Notes: generated from the sequence alone by a model not told the origin. Shown: positions 1 through 6,628, counted from the first letter of the stretch. The stretch is 8,974 nucleotides of DNA from Bacteroidota bacterium (GCA_025356715.1 JANXRU010000344.1:1-8974), one strand, 5' to 3'. Numbers and translations are program-made.

Positions 1-90
1 TAAATGAGGATCAACCTCTTCAGTAATTCTAATAAGATGATTGTTTTTTTCTAAATCATCTAAACATGCCTTTAAACTAGTGTATCCCAT
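1..90 (-). CDS. UbiD-family decarboxylase, N-terminal fragment (runs off the left edge)
   Basis: Reading the minus strand from an ATG at 90-88 gives 30 codons without a stop to the window edge, beginning MGYTSLKACLDDLEKNNHLI and ending with an EEVDPHL stretch. This matches, from memory, the N-terminus of flavobacterial UbiD-type 3-octaprenyl-4-hydroxybenzoate carboxy-lyases, which typically open MGYxSLxxCVxDLEKxGHLIRIxEEVDP. The family uses prenylated FMN to remove a carboxyl group from aromatic acids; in Bacteroidota the likely pathway is menaquinone synthesis, but that is inference because the catalytic part lies outside the window. The start is supported by a perfect TACATTTG octamer ten bases upstream and by the family N-terminus. 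Only about 6% of a protein of roughly 600 residues would be visible. Confidence 0.72.
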   Translation of the reverse strand, partial: MGYTSLKACLDDLEKNNHLIRITEEVDPHL

Positions 91-100
91 AATTGATGAA

Positions 101-108
101 CAAATGTA
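101..108 (-). promoter_or_regulatory. Candidate -7 promoter element (TACATTTG) for the UbiD-family gene
   Basis: The plus strand reads CAAATGTA, so the minus strand reads TACATTTG, a perfect match to the Bacteroidota -7 consensus TANNTTTG. Ten bases separate it from the ATG at 90, implying a very short leader. I see no TTTG at the usual -33 spacing. The same octamer stands before the pseudouridine synthase at 8554. Confidence 0.5.
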
Positions 109-206
109 AGCCCAAAAAGTTACATATTATTTATGTTTTTGAATTTGTTTTTTATACTTTTCAGAAATATTGCCTTAAGAATTAAAAAAATATACTTTAA
201 AATAAA

Positions 207-584
207 ATGATGTCCACAACTACCTTACCACAACAAAATAAACAAATTGCCATCCGCTGGTTTGAAGCATTTAACGAGCATGATCTAGAAAAATTATTAG
301 CGCTTTATCATAACGATGCCGAACATTTTAGTCCGAAATTAAAAACACGTTTACCAGAAACTCAAGGTTTAATAAAAGGCAAGGATGCTTTAAGAAGCTG
401 GTGGAAAGATGCTTTTGACAGATTGCCTTCCTTGAAGTATGAAGTGAAAAAGTTAACTGCTGACGAGGAACAAGTGTTTATGGAATATATTCGTCATGTA
501 AAAGATGAAGACGATATAAGAGTTGGTGAAGTATTAGAAATAAACGATGGAAAGATTGTTTTTTCGAGGGTATATCATGGGTAA
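207..584 (+). CDS. SnoaL/NTF2-like small protein
   Basis: A 125-residue protein with the length and pattern of the SnoaL-like branch of the NTF2 fold (cone-shaped alpha+beta barrel). An N-terminal helix includes IAIRWFEAFNEHD (residues 14-26). The family-typical LLALYHNDAEHFSP follows (30-43), then a GKDALRSWWKDAF helix (58-70), and alternating strands ending in GEVLEINDGKIVFSRVYHG. Members are small hydrolases, isomerases or binding proteins, and sequence alone does not give the substrate. No signal peptide is visible, so it should be cytosolic. The start has two consecutive ATGs (207 and 210); either could be used. Only a weak promoter-like TACTTTTC (155-162) is seen upstream. Its stop lies one base from the stop of convergent udk. 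The fold assignment is fairly secure; the function is unknown. Confidence 0.82.
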   Translation: MMSTTTLPQQNKQIAIRWFEAFNEHDLEKLLALYHNDAEHFSPKLKTRLPETQGLIKGKDALRSWWKDAFDRLPSLKYEVKKLTADEEQVFMEYIRHVKDEDDIRVGEVLEINDGKIVFSRVYHG

Positions 585-602
585 TTTATAACCCTAATTT
601 TT
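579..602 (+). terminator. Weak hairpin plus T-run across the convergent stop codons
   Basis: GGGT (579-582) can pair with ACCC (591-594) around an eight-base A/T loop, followed by TAATTTTT. Both stop codons (582-584 plus, 586-588 minus) lie inside the hairpin. Four base pairs is marginal, so this is only a possible terminator for the plus-strand gene. Confidence 0.25.
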
Positions 603-1197
603 GGCGAATGGTTGACGCTAAAATATTGATAGCTACTGTGTTTTCACCACCTAAAGGAACGATAATATCCGCAAATCGTTTGGTTGGCTCAATAAATTGT
701 TCATGCATTGGCCTAACCGTTTCTATATACCTATCTAATGTTTGCTCAATATTTCTTCCTCGTTCAATAATATCACGCTTTATTACTCTTAACAAACGCT
801 CGTCTGGTGGAGCATCTACAAAAACTTTTATGTTGCAAATATTTCTAATACGCTCATCTGTAAACAAAAGTATCCCTTCTACTAAAATAACATCTTTACT
901 ATCTACCGTTATAGTTTCGGGTGCTCGCGTGCAAGTAATGTATGAATAAATAGGTTTTTCAATACTCTTGCCATTTTTTAAATCATTGATATGATTATAA
1001 AGCAAATCAAACTCTATAGCATCTGGATGATCGAAATTAATAAATTTTCGATCTTCTAATGGAATATTAGAATTGTCTTTGTAATAAGAATCTTGCGAAA
1101 GTATGGCAACATGATTAGCAGGAAGAATCTCTAGTATTTTATTTACGACGGTTGTTTTACCAGATCCCGTTCCCCCACATATACCAATGATTAACAT
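586..1197 (-). CDS. udk: Uridine kinase
   Basis: Phosphorylates uridine and cytidine to UMP and CMP (EC 2.7.1.48) in pyrimidine salvage, in the cytosol. The 203 residues match the usual length of bacterial Udk. The Walker A loop GGTGSGKT is at residues 8-15. The DSYYKD motif (36-41) and FDHPDAIEFDLL (55-65) form the nucleoside-binding part, VILVEGILLF (103-112) is the Walker B-like strand, and RDIIERGRN supplies the lid arginines. The start is the ATG at 1197, since the P-loop begins within eight residues of it as in the family. It lies 75 bases downstream of the rluF-like gene on the same strand, with a hairpin between, so it could be the last gene of that operon or have its own promoter. 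No TANNTTTG match is seen in the gap. Confidence 0.95.
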   Translation of the reverse strand: MLIIGICGGTGSGKTTVVNKILEILPANHVAILSQDSYYKDNSNIPLEDRKFINFDHPDAIEFDLLYNHINDLKNGKSIEKPIYSYITCTRAPETITVDSKDVILVEGILLFTDERIRNICNIKVFVDAPPDERLLRVIKRDIIERGRNIEQTLDRYIETVRPMHEQFIEPTKRFADIIVPLGGENTVAINILASTIRQKLGL

Positions 1198-1244
1198 AAT
1201 AGAATTGTAAAATTACACTTTAAAAATAGTAAATTATTTATAAT

Positions 1245-1271
1245 CTCTGTCCTTGATTTATCAAGATAGAG
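1245..1271 (-). terminator. Hairpin just after the rluF-like stop; possible terminator
   Basis: On the minus strand CTCTATCTTGAT pairs with its downstream counterpart around an AA loop, giving about 11 pairs with one A-C mismatch and one bulged base. It starts two bases beyond the TAG stop at 1273. What follows on the minus strand is A/T-rich (ATTATAAATAATTT) without a clean T-run, so termination may be partial and udk could be reached by read-through. Confidence 0.35.
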
Positions 1272-1272
1272 T

Positions 1273-1968
1273 CTACTTCACTTGATCCATCAACTCTTTT
1301 AGTTCAACCTCTGTTAAATCTCGCCACTCGCCTACTTTGAGTTTCGCCAACTTAATATTCATCACACGAACCCGTTGTAATTTAATAACTTGATAGTCAA
1401 ACTCATTACACATACGGCGTATTTGTCGGTTTAAGCCTTGCGTTAACGTAATTCTAAAAACGCGCTTAGTGCCAGGTTCTAACTCCGCTTTACACGGTTT
1501 AGTTTGTTCGCCATGAATTTCTATACCTAACATAATCTCATCTAAAAATGATTTTCTGACTGGTAAATTTAAAGTAACGATATATTCTTTTTCGTGCTCA
1601 TATTTGGAATTACCAATTTTATCAATCATTTCAGAATGATTAGTTAGTAAAATCAATCCTTCCGAATCTTTGTCTAATCGCCCAATAGGGTAAATACGTT
1701 GAGGATGATTAATAGCATCAATAATATTATTGGTAATTTTTTCAGAAGTACATTCGATTCCTTTTGGTTTATTATAAACGATGTAAGTAGGAACAAACGC
1801 TGCCACCTCCAACTTCTTCCCATCAATCATTACTACATCGCCTTCTTTAAATTTAGTTGTAAAATTGGCAATTTTACCATTAACCTCAACACGTTTTGCT
1901 TCTATTAATTCGTATGCTTTCCTGCGTGAAGTGTAACCAGAATGCCCAATGTACTTATCTATTTTCAT
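1273..1968 (-). CDS. rluF: RluF-type 23S rRNA pseudouridine synthase
   Basis: Predicted to isomerise uridine to pseudouridine in 23S rRNA; E. coli RluF acts at U2604 and also on tRNA-Tyr U35. Residues 1-55 form an S4 RNA-binding domain (KIDKYIGHSGYTSRRKAYELI). The RsuA/RluB/E/F catalytic domain follows, with the GRLDKDSEGLILLTN motif at 96-110, Asp99 being the expected nucleophile. Close resemblance to E. coli RluF is seen in HEKEYIVTLNLP, FRITLTQGLNRQIRRMC (171-187) and GEWRDLTEVEL. At 231 residues it lacks the basic C-terminal tail of the E. coli protein, which is about 290 residues. It starts 38 bases after selD on the same strand, so co-transcription with mnmH-selD is likely. Exact target sites are inferred from the family. 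Confidence 0.88.
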   Translation of the reverse strand: MKIDKYIGHSGYTSRRKAYELIEAKRVEVNGKIANFTTKFKEGDVVMIDGKKLEVAAFVPTYIVYNKPKGIECTSEKITNNIIDAINHPQRIYPIGRLDKDSEGLILLTNHSEMIDKIGNSKYEHEKEYIVTLNLPVRKSFLDEIMLGIEIHGEQTKPCKAELEPGTKRVFRITLTQGLNRQIRRMCNEFDYQVIKLQRVRVMNIKLAKLKVGEWRDLTEVELKELMDQVK

Positions 1969-2006
1969 GCTGTAAAACTAGTGATTTTATAGGGATTAAC
2001 CATTAT

Positions 2007-3035
2007 TTAAATAAAGATGATTTCCTTTTCTGTTTTAGGAATTATAGTCCCCACTTTTGCGTAAAACTGGTTATGACTGCTTAAAAATAAATCCATATCA
2101 GCTTCGTTATCTATGTCAACGCTAAATAACAAACCGCCTGACGTTTGAGGATCACAATAAAAAATAAAATCTAAATCTATCATGCCTTCTGTGTATTTAG
2201 CTTGATCGTTATAATTACGGGTGGTATTATCTGGAAACACAAATTGTTGCGCGAAAGTTTTTGCAGATTCAATAATTGGTAATTTATCTTTTTTAATAAT
2301 TGCTGTTAATCCACTACCTGAAAGCATTTCGAGTAAGTGCCCTGCAAAACCAAACCCAGTTACATCAGTAATGGCATTTACAAAAGTAAGCCCTCCTAAT
2401 TTTTCACCTATCGTGTTTAAAGCAGTTGTATGTTCTAATAATATTTTATAATCGTCCTCTTTGAGCAATCCCCTTTTAAGAGCAGTACTTAAAACCCCTA
2501 TCCCTAATGGCTTTGTAAGATATAATACATCGTTATTTTTAACCGTATTGTTTCGTTTTAAATTTTCCTTTTTAACAAGGCCTGTTACTGCCAGTCCAAA
2601 CAATGGTTCCTGAGTGTCTACGCTATGGCCACCCGCTAAAGGAATTCCTGCTAAAGAGCATATAGCTTGAGCACCTTTAATTACTTGCTGAGCAGAATAC
2701 GTTGGGATTTTATCGACTGGCCAACCCAAAATAGCCACTGCCATTAAAGGTTTTCCGCCCATGGCATATACATCACTAATGGCATTTGTCGCAGAAATTT
2801 TCCCAAAATCAAAAGCATTATCAACTATTGGAGTAAAGAAGTCTGTTGTGCTAATGATGCAATTTCCATCTTCTAATTCATACACGGCAGCATCGTCTTT
2901 GGTTTCGTTACCAACTAATAAATTAGCAAACGTTACATCTTGTTTACAACCACTTAATATTTCTTCAAGTACTGTTGGTGCTATTTTACAGCCACAACCA
3001 GAAGCCTTGCTATACTGAGTCAATTTTATATCCAT
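2007..3035 (-). CDS. selD: Selenide, water dikinase (selenophosphate synthetase)
   Basis: Makes selenophosphate from selenide and ATP (EC 2.7.9.3), the selenium donor for tRNA selenouridine and, where present, selenocysteine synthesis. The 342 residues match the family length and align closely with E. coli SelD. The N-terminal loop SGCGCK (12-17) carries Cys14 and Lys17, equivalent to catalytic Cys17 and Lys20, so this is the cysteine form and needs no selenocysteine decoding. AIR-synthase-fold motifs follow: KDDAAVY (46-52), TTDFF (63-67), SATNAISDVYAMGGKP (81-96), LAGGHS (133-138), DVTGFG (224-229) and DPQTSGG (295-301). The ATG lies one base after the mnmH stop, so translational coupling is likely. 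Its partner here is MnmH. Confidence 0.97.
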   Translation of the reverse strand: MDIKLTQYSKASGCGCKIAPTVLEEILSGCKQDVTFANLLVGNETKDDAAVYELEDGNCIISTTDFFTPIVDNAFDFGKISATNAISDVYAMGGKPLMAVAILGWPVDKIPTYSAQQVIKGAQAICSLAGIPLAGGHSVDTQEPLFGLAVTGLVKKENLKRNNTVKNNDVLYLTKPLGIGVLSTALKRGLLKEDDYKILLEHTTALNTIGEKLGGLTFVNAITDVTGFGFAGHLLEMLSGSGLTAIIKKDKLPIIESAKTFAQQFVFPDNTTRNYNDQAKYTEGMIDLDFIFYCDPQTSGGLLFSVDIDNEADMDLFLSSHNQFYAKVGTIIPKTEKEIIFI

Positions 3036-3036
3036 T

Positions 3037-4068
3037 TTAATAAATCGTTTTTAAAACCTGCGTTACTTTTTGTGCATTCGTTACAGCATCTGTTGTATAA
3101 GATTCTACAGGTATAATAGTTTGTTTTGTATTCTTGTTGTAATTATAATTATAGGCCTTATCATAATATAACAAGGATAAACGAGCAACATCAGACAATT
3201 TACCTTCATCTAAATATTGTAAACACAATTTTGTATTGAGCGTTCCTAATTGCTGTGAAATTTTAACGACACAGGCTTTCAAAGCATTAATATCTACTGT
3301 AGTGTAATCATGTACTAATTTTTGTACACGAATTTCAAAAGGTATATTCAATTTGATAATGGTTGATTTTTTCATTTGTAACCATAAGCCATATGGGATT
3401 TTATTGTAACCAATACTTTGCGATTCGTCTTCAAAAAAAGTTGGCAACTCTTCATTCATTTGACTAACCTGTTGAAATAAATTATTTTCAAAAATTTGTT
3501 GAGGATTTTGTTTTTCCTCATTAATTGCTCCAAAGGCAGACCCTTTATGATTTGCCAATCCTTCTAAATCAACCACCTGAAAATTCAAAATCATCAATTG
3601 TTTTAAAACATCTGTTTTTCCACTACCAGTGTTTCCGCCCAATAAAATGAGTTTTTTGTCTTTTTCAAAATAATTTAATACATAATTTCTATATGCTTTA
3701 TATCCACCTTGCAATAGTTGAGCATCAAGTCCAGAAGTATTCATTAACCACGCAAAACTATTACTACGCATACCACCTCTAAAACAGTACACAAACACTT
3801 TTTTGTTTTTAGTTAGGGCTTTTACTTCATTTACAAAATTGACAATTTTTGGAGAAACAATTTCTAACCCCCTATTTACGGCTACATCCTTTCCTTGTTG
3901 TTTATACAAAGTTCCAATTTCTGCTCGTTCAATATCTTCAAACAAAGGAATATTAATTGCATTAGATATATGTCCTTTAAAAAATTCAATAGGTGCCCTT
4001 ACGTCAATCAACAAATTATTTCTACTTTGTACTAAAAAGTTTTTTATGTCTAATGCATTTGCAGTCAT
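3037..4068 (-). CDS. mnmH: tRNA 2-selenouridine synthase (MnmH/SelU/YbbB)
   Basis: Converts 5-substituted 2-thiouridine at wobble position 34 of certain tRNAs to 2-selenouridine, through a geranylated intermediate, using selenophosphate from SelD. The 343 residues comprise an N-terminal rhodanese domain (about 1-135) and a P-loop domain (about 137-343). The rhodanese active loop is YCFRGGMRS, with Cys95 as the expected catalytic cysteine (Cys97 in E. coli). LIDVRAPIEFFKGHI (20-34) is the typical rhodanese opening. The Walker A sequence GNTGSGKT is at 145-152, followed by LEGLANHKGSAFG (168-180), a family hallmark. It is the first gene of the minus-strand run and is divergent from the gene at 4248. 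Only a weak TAGATTCG (4082-4075, minus) resembles a -7 element before it. Confidence 0.96.
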   Translation of the reverse strand: MTANALDIKNFLVQSRNNLLIDVRAPIEFFKGHISNAINIPLFEDIERAEIGTLYKQQGKDVAVNRGLEIVSPKIVNFVNEVKALTKNKKVFVYCFRGGMRSNSFAWLMNTSGLDAQLLQGGYKAYRNYVLNYFEKDKKLILLGGNTGSGKTDVLKQLMILNFQVVDLEGLANHKGSAFGAINEEKQNPQQIFENNLFQQVSQMNEELPTFFEDESQSIGYNKIPYGLWLQMKKSTIIKLNIPFEIRVQKLVHDYTTVDINALKACVVKISQQLGTLNTKLCLQYLDEGKLSDVARLSLLYYDKAYNYNYNKNTKQTIIPVESYTTDAVTNAQKVTQVLKTIY

Positions 4069-4186
4069 ATAGCTCGAATCTACATTATTTATTTAATAAA
4101 TTAGTAGTTTTCTTCGCTTTTCAATTCTGTAATAATTTTGTAGCTAATAGTTTTGAATAATATATTGTTTAAATCTATTTGGTTAT

Positions 4187-4219
4187 TTTGAAGAAAAAGT
4201 ATAATGAACTGTAGTTTTT
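4187..4219 (+). promoter_or_regulatory. Candidate promoter for the basic secreted protein gene
   Basis: TTTG at 4187-4190 and TAGTTTTT at 4212-4219 are 21 bases apart, close to the Bacteroidota -33 TTTG / -7 TANNTTTG layout, with one mismatch in the final base. The implied leader to the ATG at 4248 is about 20-25 bases. Further TANNTTTG matches at 4133-4140 and 4148-4155 are alternatives. The rest of the 179-base spacer (4069-4247) is featureless A/T-rich sequence. Confidence 0.38.
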
Positions 4220-4247
4220 ACAATTTTTTATTTATATTATTGTATTA

Positions 4248-4646
4248 ATGAAATTCTCCAAAATATTCACTATCGCTTTTATCCTATTTTGTATTGGCAT
4301 TACAACTCCTATTGTAGCTCAATCTGGTGGTCGTAAAAAAGAACATCGAAATCAAAGAGGTGGTGGTGGATTATTTCACCGTAAAAAAAGTGGTGGCCAT
4401 GCTGATTCATTTGCTAAAGGTGGTATAAGAAAAGGTTTTTTTGCTAAATTATTTAAAGGCAAGAAAAACGGAGGTGCTTGGGTATATCATAAAACAAAAC
4501 CTGGGACTAAACAAAAAAAGGAACAATCTAAATTATTCTCCCGATTTAGAACTAAAAACAAACGATATACAGACGGTGTATTATCCATTCAAAATAAAAA
4601 ACGTGAGGGTAGTCGCAAACGAAATTTCAATAAAAGCAAAAGATAA
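4248..4646 (+). CDS. Small, strongly basic, Gly-rich predicted secreted protein of unknown function
   Basis: A 132-residue protein with a clear Sec-type signal peptide. After MKFSK comes a hydrophobic core (about 6-19), then TTPIVAQS, with likely cleavage after Ala24 or Gln25. The mature part of about 107 residues has by my count 35 Lys/Arg against 5 Asp/Glu, with Gly-rich patches (RGGGG 37-41, SGGHAD 48-53), an amphipathic KGFFAKLFKGKK (62-73), and an aromatic GAWVYHKTKPG (76-86). There is no cysteine after the signal region, no lipobox and no transmembrane helix. It should therefore reach the periplasm or outside, where nucleic acid, LPS or another polyanion would be plausible partners; that is inference. 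I recall similar short proteins near purD in other flavobacteria but cannot verify this. An intrinsic terminator follows at 4672, so it is probably monocistronic. Confidence 0.8.
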   Translation: MKFSKIFTIAFILFCIGITTPIVAQSGGRKKEHRNQRGGGGLFHRKKSGGHADSFAKGGIRKGFFAKLFKGKKNGGAWVYHKTKPGTKQKKEQSKLFSRFRTKNKRYTDGVLSIQNKKREGSRKRNFNKSKR

Positions 4647-4671
4647 AAAATAGTTTTTAAAAGTTTTTATT

Positions 4672-4706
4672 AAATCCCGTCTAATCAGATGGGATTTTTT
4701 ATTTTT
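4672..4706 (+). terminator. Intrinsic terminator after the basic secreted protein gene
   Basis: AAATCCCGTCT (4672-4682) pairs over 11 positions, with one G-U, with AGATGGGATTT (4687-4697) around an AATC tetraloop. The T-run TTTTTTATTTTT ends at 4706. The stem begins 25 bases after the stop at 4646. On the minus strand the flank is A-rich, so it works only for plus-strand transcripts. Confidence 0.85.
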
Positions 4707-4707
4707 G
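4700..4707 (+). promoter_or_regulatory. Candidate -7 element (TATTTTTG) for purD
   Basis: TATTTTTG matches TANNTTTG exactly and lies 17 bases before the purD ATG. It sits inside the T-tract of the preceding terminator. A -33 TTTG is not seen at the expected distance, since that region is the terminator stem. In T-rich sequence a chance match is possible. Confidence 0.4.
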
Positions 4708-4724
4708 CTCACTAATAAAATAAC

Positions 4725-6008
4725 ATGAACGTATTAATTATAGGATCTGGTGGACGTGAGCATGCGTTTGCATGGAAATTAGCTCAAAGTAAGCAACTAC
4801 AAAATTTATATATAGCGCCAGGAAATGCAGGAACAGCGCAATGTGGCACCAATGTTACTATTGCAGTCAATGATTTTGAAGCTATTAAAAACTTGGTTTG
4901 GGAAAAGGATATTAACTTAGTATTGGTTGGCCCAGAAGACCCTTTAGTATTGGGCATTCACGATTTCTTTTTACAAGATGACGTATTGAAAGACATTCCA
5001 GTCATTGGGCCAAAAAAAGATGGTGCTCAATTAGAAGGGAGCAAAGATTTCAGCAAGCAATTTATGCTAAAGCACGGCGTTCCAACCGCTAAATATAAAA
5101 GTTTTACAAAAGACAATATTTCGGAAGCATCTGATTTTATAGATAGTTTAGAAGCTCCTTATGTTTTAAAAGCTGATGGTTTAGCCGCTGGAAAGGGTGT
5201 CTTAATTTTAGAAGATAAAGCAGAAGCGAAGCTGGAATTAACTAACATGATTCTAAATGCCAAATTTGGAACTGCTGGTAATACCGTTGTGATTGAAGAG
5301 TTTTTGAAGGGAATTGAATTATCTGTTTTTGTTTTAACCGATGGAAAATCTTATAAAATATTACCAGCTGCCAAAGACTACAAACGCATTGGTGTTGGCG
5401 ATAAAGGTTTAAACACTGGCGGAATGGGAGCTGTAAGTCCAGTTCCATTTGCAGATGAAGCCTTTATAAAAAAGGTTGAAGAAAAAATTGTGATACCAAC
5501 CATAAATGGTTTATTAAAAGATGGGATTGATTATCGTGGATTTATTTTTATTGGGTTAATGAATTGCGATGGCGAACCGTCTGTTATTGAATATAACTGC
5601 CGTATGGGCGACCCTGAAACAGAAGTTGTTATTCCACGAATCGAATCTGATTTATTGGATTTATTAGAAGGTGTTGCGACACAGACGTTGCATCAAAAAC
5701 AATTTTCAGTTACACCTGATATAGCAACAACGGTTGTGCTTGTGTCTGGCGGTTATCCTGAAGAATATGAGAAAAACAAAGTCGTGACTGGTATTGAAAA
5801 CAATACATCAAGTCATATTTTTCATTCGGGAACAACGTTAAAAAATGATGCCGTTGTAACCAATGGCGGACGTGTATTTGCAATTACATCATTTGGAAAA
5901 ACCATTGAAGAAGCGATTGCTAAAAGTATGAAAAGTGCTGAAACTGTTACCTATGAAGGGAAATATTACCGAAGTGATATTGGTAAAGATCTAATGAATT
6001 GGAAGTAA
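4725..6008 (+). CDS. purD: Phosphoribosylamine--glycine ligase (GAR synthetase)
   Basis: Second step of purine synthesis: joins glycine to 5-phosphoribosylamine using ATP (EC 6.3.4.13). The 427 residues are the normal length of the monofunctional enzyme. The N-terminal domain opens with LIIGSGGREHAFAWKLA (4-20) and has VGPEDPL (68-74). The ATP-grasp domain shows VLKADGLAAGKGV (147-159), the LNTGGMGAVSPVP loop (229-241) and the metal/ATP site EYNCRMGDPETE (289-300), where the commoner family sequence is EYNxRFGDPE. The C-terminal domain has VVLVSGGYPEEY and GRVFAITSFG. The start is the ATG 17 bases after a TATTTTTG element, and the product begins exactly as the family does. No other pur gene adjoins, so it stands alone. 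Downstream lies a structured 241-base spacer and then a convergent gene. Confidence 0.97.
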   Translation: MNVLIIGSGGREHAFAWKLAQSKQLQNLYIAPGNAGTAQCGTNVTIAVNDFEAIKNLVWEKDINLVLVGPEDPLVLGIHDFFLQDDVLKDIPVIGPKKDGAQLEGSKDFSKQFMLKHGVPTAKYKSFTKDNISEASDFIDSLEAPYVLKADGLAAGKGVLILEDKAEAKLELTNMILNAKFGTAGNTVVIEEFLKGIELSVFVLTDGKSYKILPAAKDYKRIGVGDKGLNTGGMGAVSPVPFADEAFIKKVEEKIVIPTINGLLKDGIDYRGFIFIGLMNCDGEPSVIEYNCRMGDPETEVVIPRIESDLLDLLEGVATQTLHQKQFSVTPDIATTVVLVSGGYPEEYEKNKVVTGIENNTSSHIFHSGTTLKNDAVVTNGGRVFAITSFGKTIEEAIAKSMKSAETVTYEGKYYRSDIGKDLMNWK

Positions 6009-6052
6009 ACTATTTTTATTCTTCGACAAATACAATGAATTTAATTTTTTAT

Positions 6053-6076
6053 TTTCTTTTGCTTAACCAAAAGAAA
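6053..6076. repeat. Perfect hairpin (TTTCTTTTG / CAAAAGAAA) in the purD 3' spacer
   Basis: A nine-base perfect inverted repeat, 6053-6061 and 6068-6076, with loop CTTAAC, 45 bases after the purD stop. It lacks a T-run 3' of the stem on either strand, so it is not a standard terminator. It adjoins the larger GC-rich palindrome and may be the edge of the same element. It may still protect the purD mRNA 3' end. Confidence 0.5.
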
Positions 6077-6086
6077 CAAAAGTCAA

Positions 6087-6170
6087 GGACGAACGCCATA
6101 TTTCGTTTTTATGCGCTCTAAAAGCCTACGCACTGTTTGCTATAAAAACAAAATTTCGCTCCGCTCGTCC
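6087..6170. repeat. Long imperfect GC-rich palindrome, candidate dispersed repeat or structured RNA
   Basis: GGACGAACG (6087-6095) pairs with CGCTCGTCC (6162-6170) with one mismatch. Further in, GTTTTTAT (6105-6112) pairs with ATAAAAAC (6142-6149), with A/T-rich partial pairing between. The loop of about 29 bases can form an extra TGCG/CGCA pairing. By my count the stretch 6085-6200 is about 48% G+C, far above its surroundings. No coding frame is evident. Just outside, a short AACG-TGTG-CGTT hairpin lies at 6191-6202, and an imperfect direct repeat of GCCTAC(C)GCAC occurs at 6124-6133 and 6174-6184. The remaining spacer (6009-6052 and 6203-6249) is plain A/T-rich sequence. Confidence 0.5.
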
Positions 6171-6249
6171 ACGCCTACCGCACCACTACCAACGTGTGCG
6201 TTAGTTTATATAATGCAATACTAATTAACGAAATTTAAAAGAATTTATA

Positions 6250-6600
6250 TTACAACGCTTCTTTAACCTCTGCAATAACTGCTTTTGAATTTCCTATATA
6301 AATTTTATTATTTAGTAAGATGACTGGACGTTTTAAAAACGTGTACTCTTCTAAAATAAATTTTTTATAATCGGCTTCCGATAATTTTTTTGATGCTAAG
6401 TCTAACTCCTTGTATTTACGGGCAATTCTGCTAAATAAAGCTTCGTAACTTCCTGCCAAAGTTTTCATTTCTTCCAATTGGTTGTTCGTTATTTTATTGG
6501 TTTTTATATCTTGAAAAATAAAACCTTTTTCTTTCAATTCTAATTCGGAGATAATGCGTTTACAAGTATCGCAGGTAGAGAGGTAATATATTTTTTTCAT
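6250..6600 (-). CDS. ArsC/Spx-fold thioredoxin-like protein
   Basis: A 116-residue protein of the ArsC family (thioredoxin fold, with arsenate reductase, Spx and YffB as relatives). It opens with strand MKKIYYLST and a CDTCKR motif, Cys10 and Cys13. Cys10 is at the position of the arsenate-reductase nucleophile, and the CxxC pair also resembles Spx. EEYTFLKRPVILLNNKIYIGNS (84-105) contains the cis-proline region with Arg91-Pro92 typical of the family. Annotators usually call such genes arsenate reductase. With no ars genes nearby and a CxxC motif, a thiol oxidoreductase or Spx-like role is equally possible. Spx proteins are usually somewhat longer, about 130 residues, so regulation of RNA polymerase is not supported by anything visible. 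Cytosolic. The start is the ATG at 6600, since the catalytic cysteine falls at residue 10 as expected. Confidence 0.85.
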   Translation of the reverse strand: MKKIYYLSTCDTCKRIISELELKEKGFIFQDIKTNKITNNQLEEMKTLAGSYEALFSRIARKYKELDLASKKLSEADYKKFILEEYTFLKRPVILLNNKIYIGNSKAVIAEVKEAL

Positions 6601-6628
6601 TAGCTATTATTTTTTCACACAGAGAAAC

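Noticed and set aside
155..162. TACTTTTC as a promoter for the NTF2-like gene
   Set aside because: It lacks the final G of TANNTTTG, the nearest TTTG is only 13 bases upstream, and the leader would be 44 bases in T-rich sequence where chance matches are common.
608..949. Plus-strand open frame opposite udk
   Set aside because: It is antisense to a complete, motif-rich uridine kinase, with no recognisable domain.
2990..3035. In-frame selenocysteine codon or SECIS in selD
   Set aside because: The catalytic position is an ordinary Cys codon (residue 14) and there is no internal TGA in the frame.
4441..4653. Second plus-strand frame overlapping the basic secreted protein gene
   Set aside because: It lies within the 4248-4646 gene in another frame, with no promoter or domain, while the 4248 frame has a clear signal peptide.
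5242..5448. Minus-strand open frame inside purD
   Set aside because: It lies antisense to the conserved ATP-grasp region of purD and its product shows only a Gln/Leu-rich composition.
6191..6202. Integron attC-like site suggested by AACG-TGTG-CGTT
   Set aside because: The sequence after the hairpin does not fit the GTTRRRY core, the stem is only four pairs, and there is no integrase or cassette array in the window.
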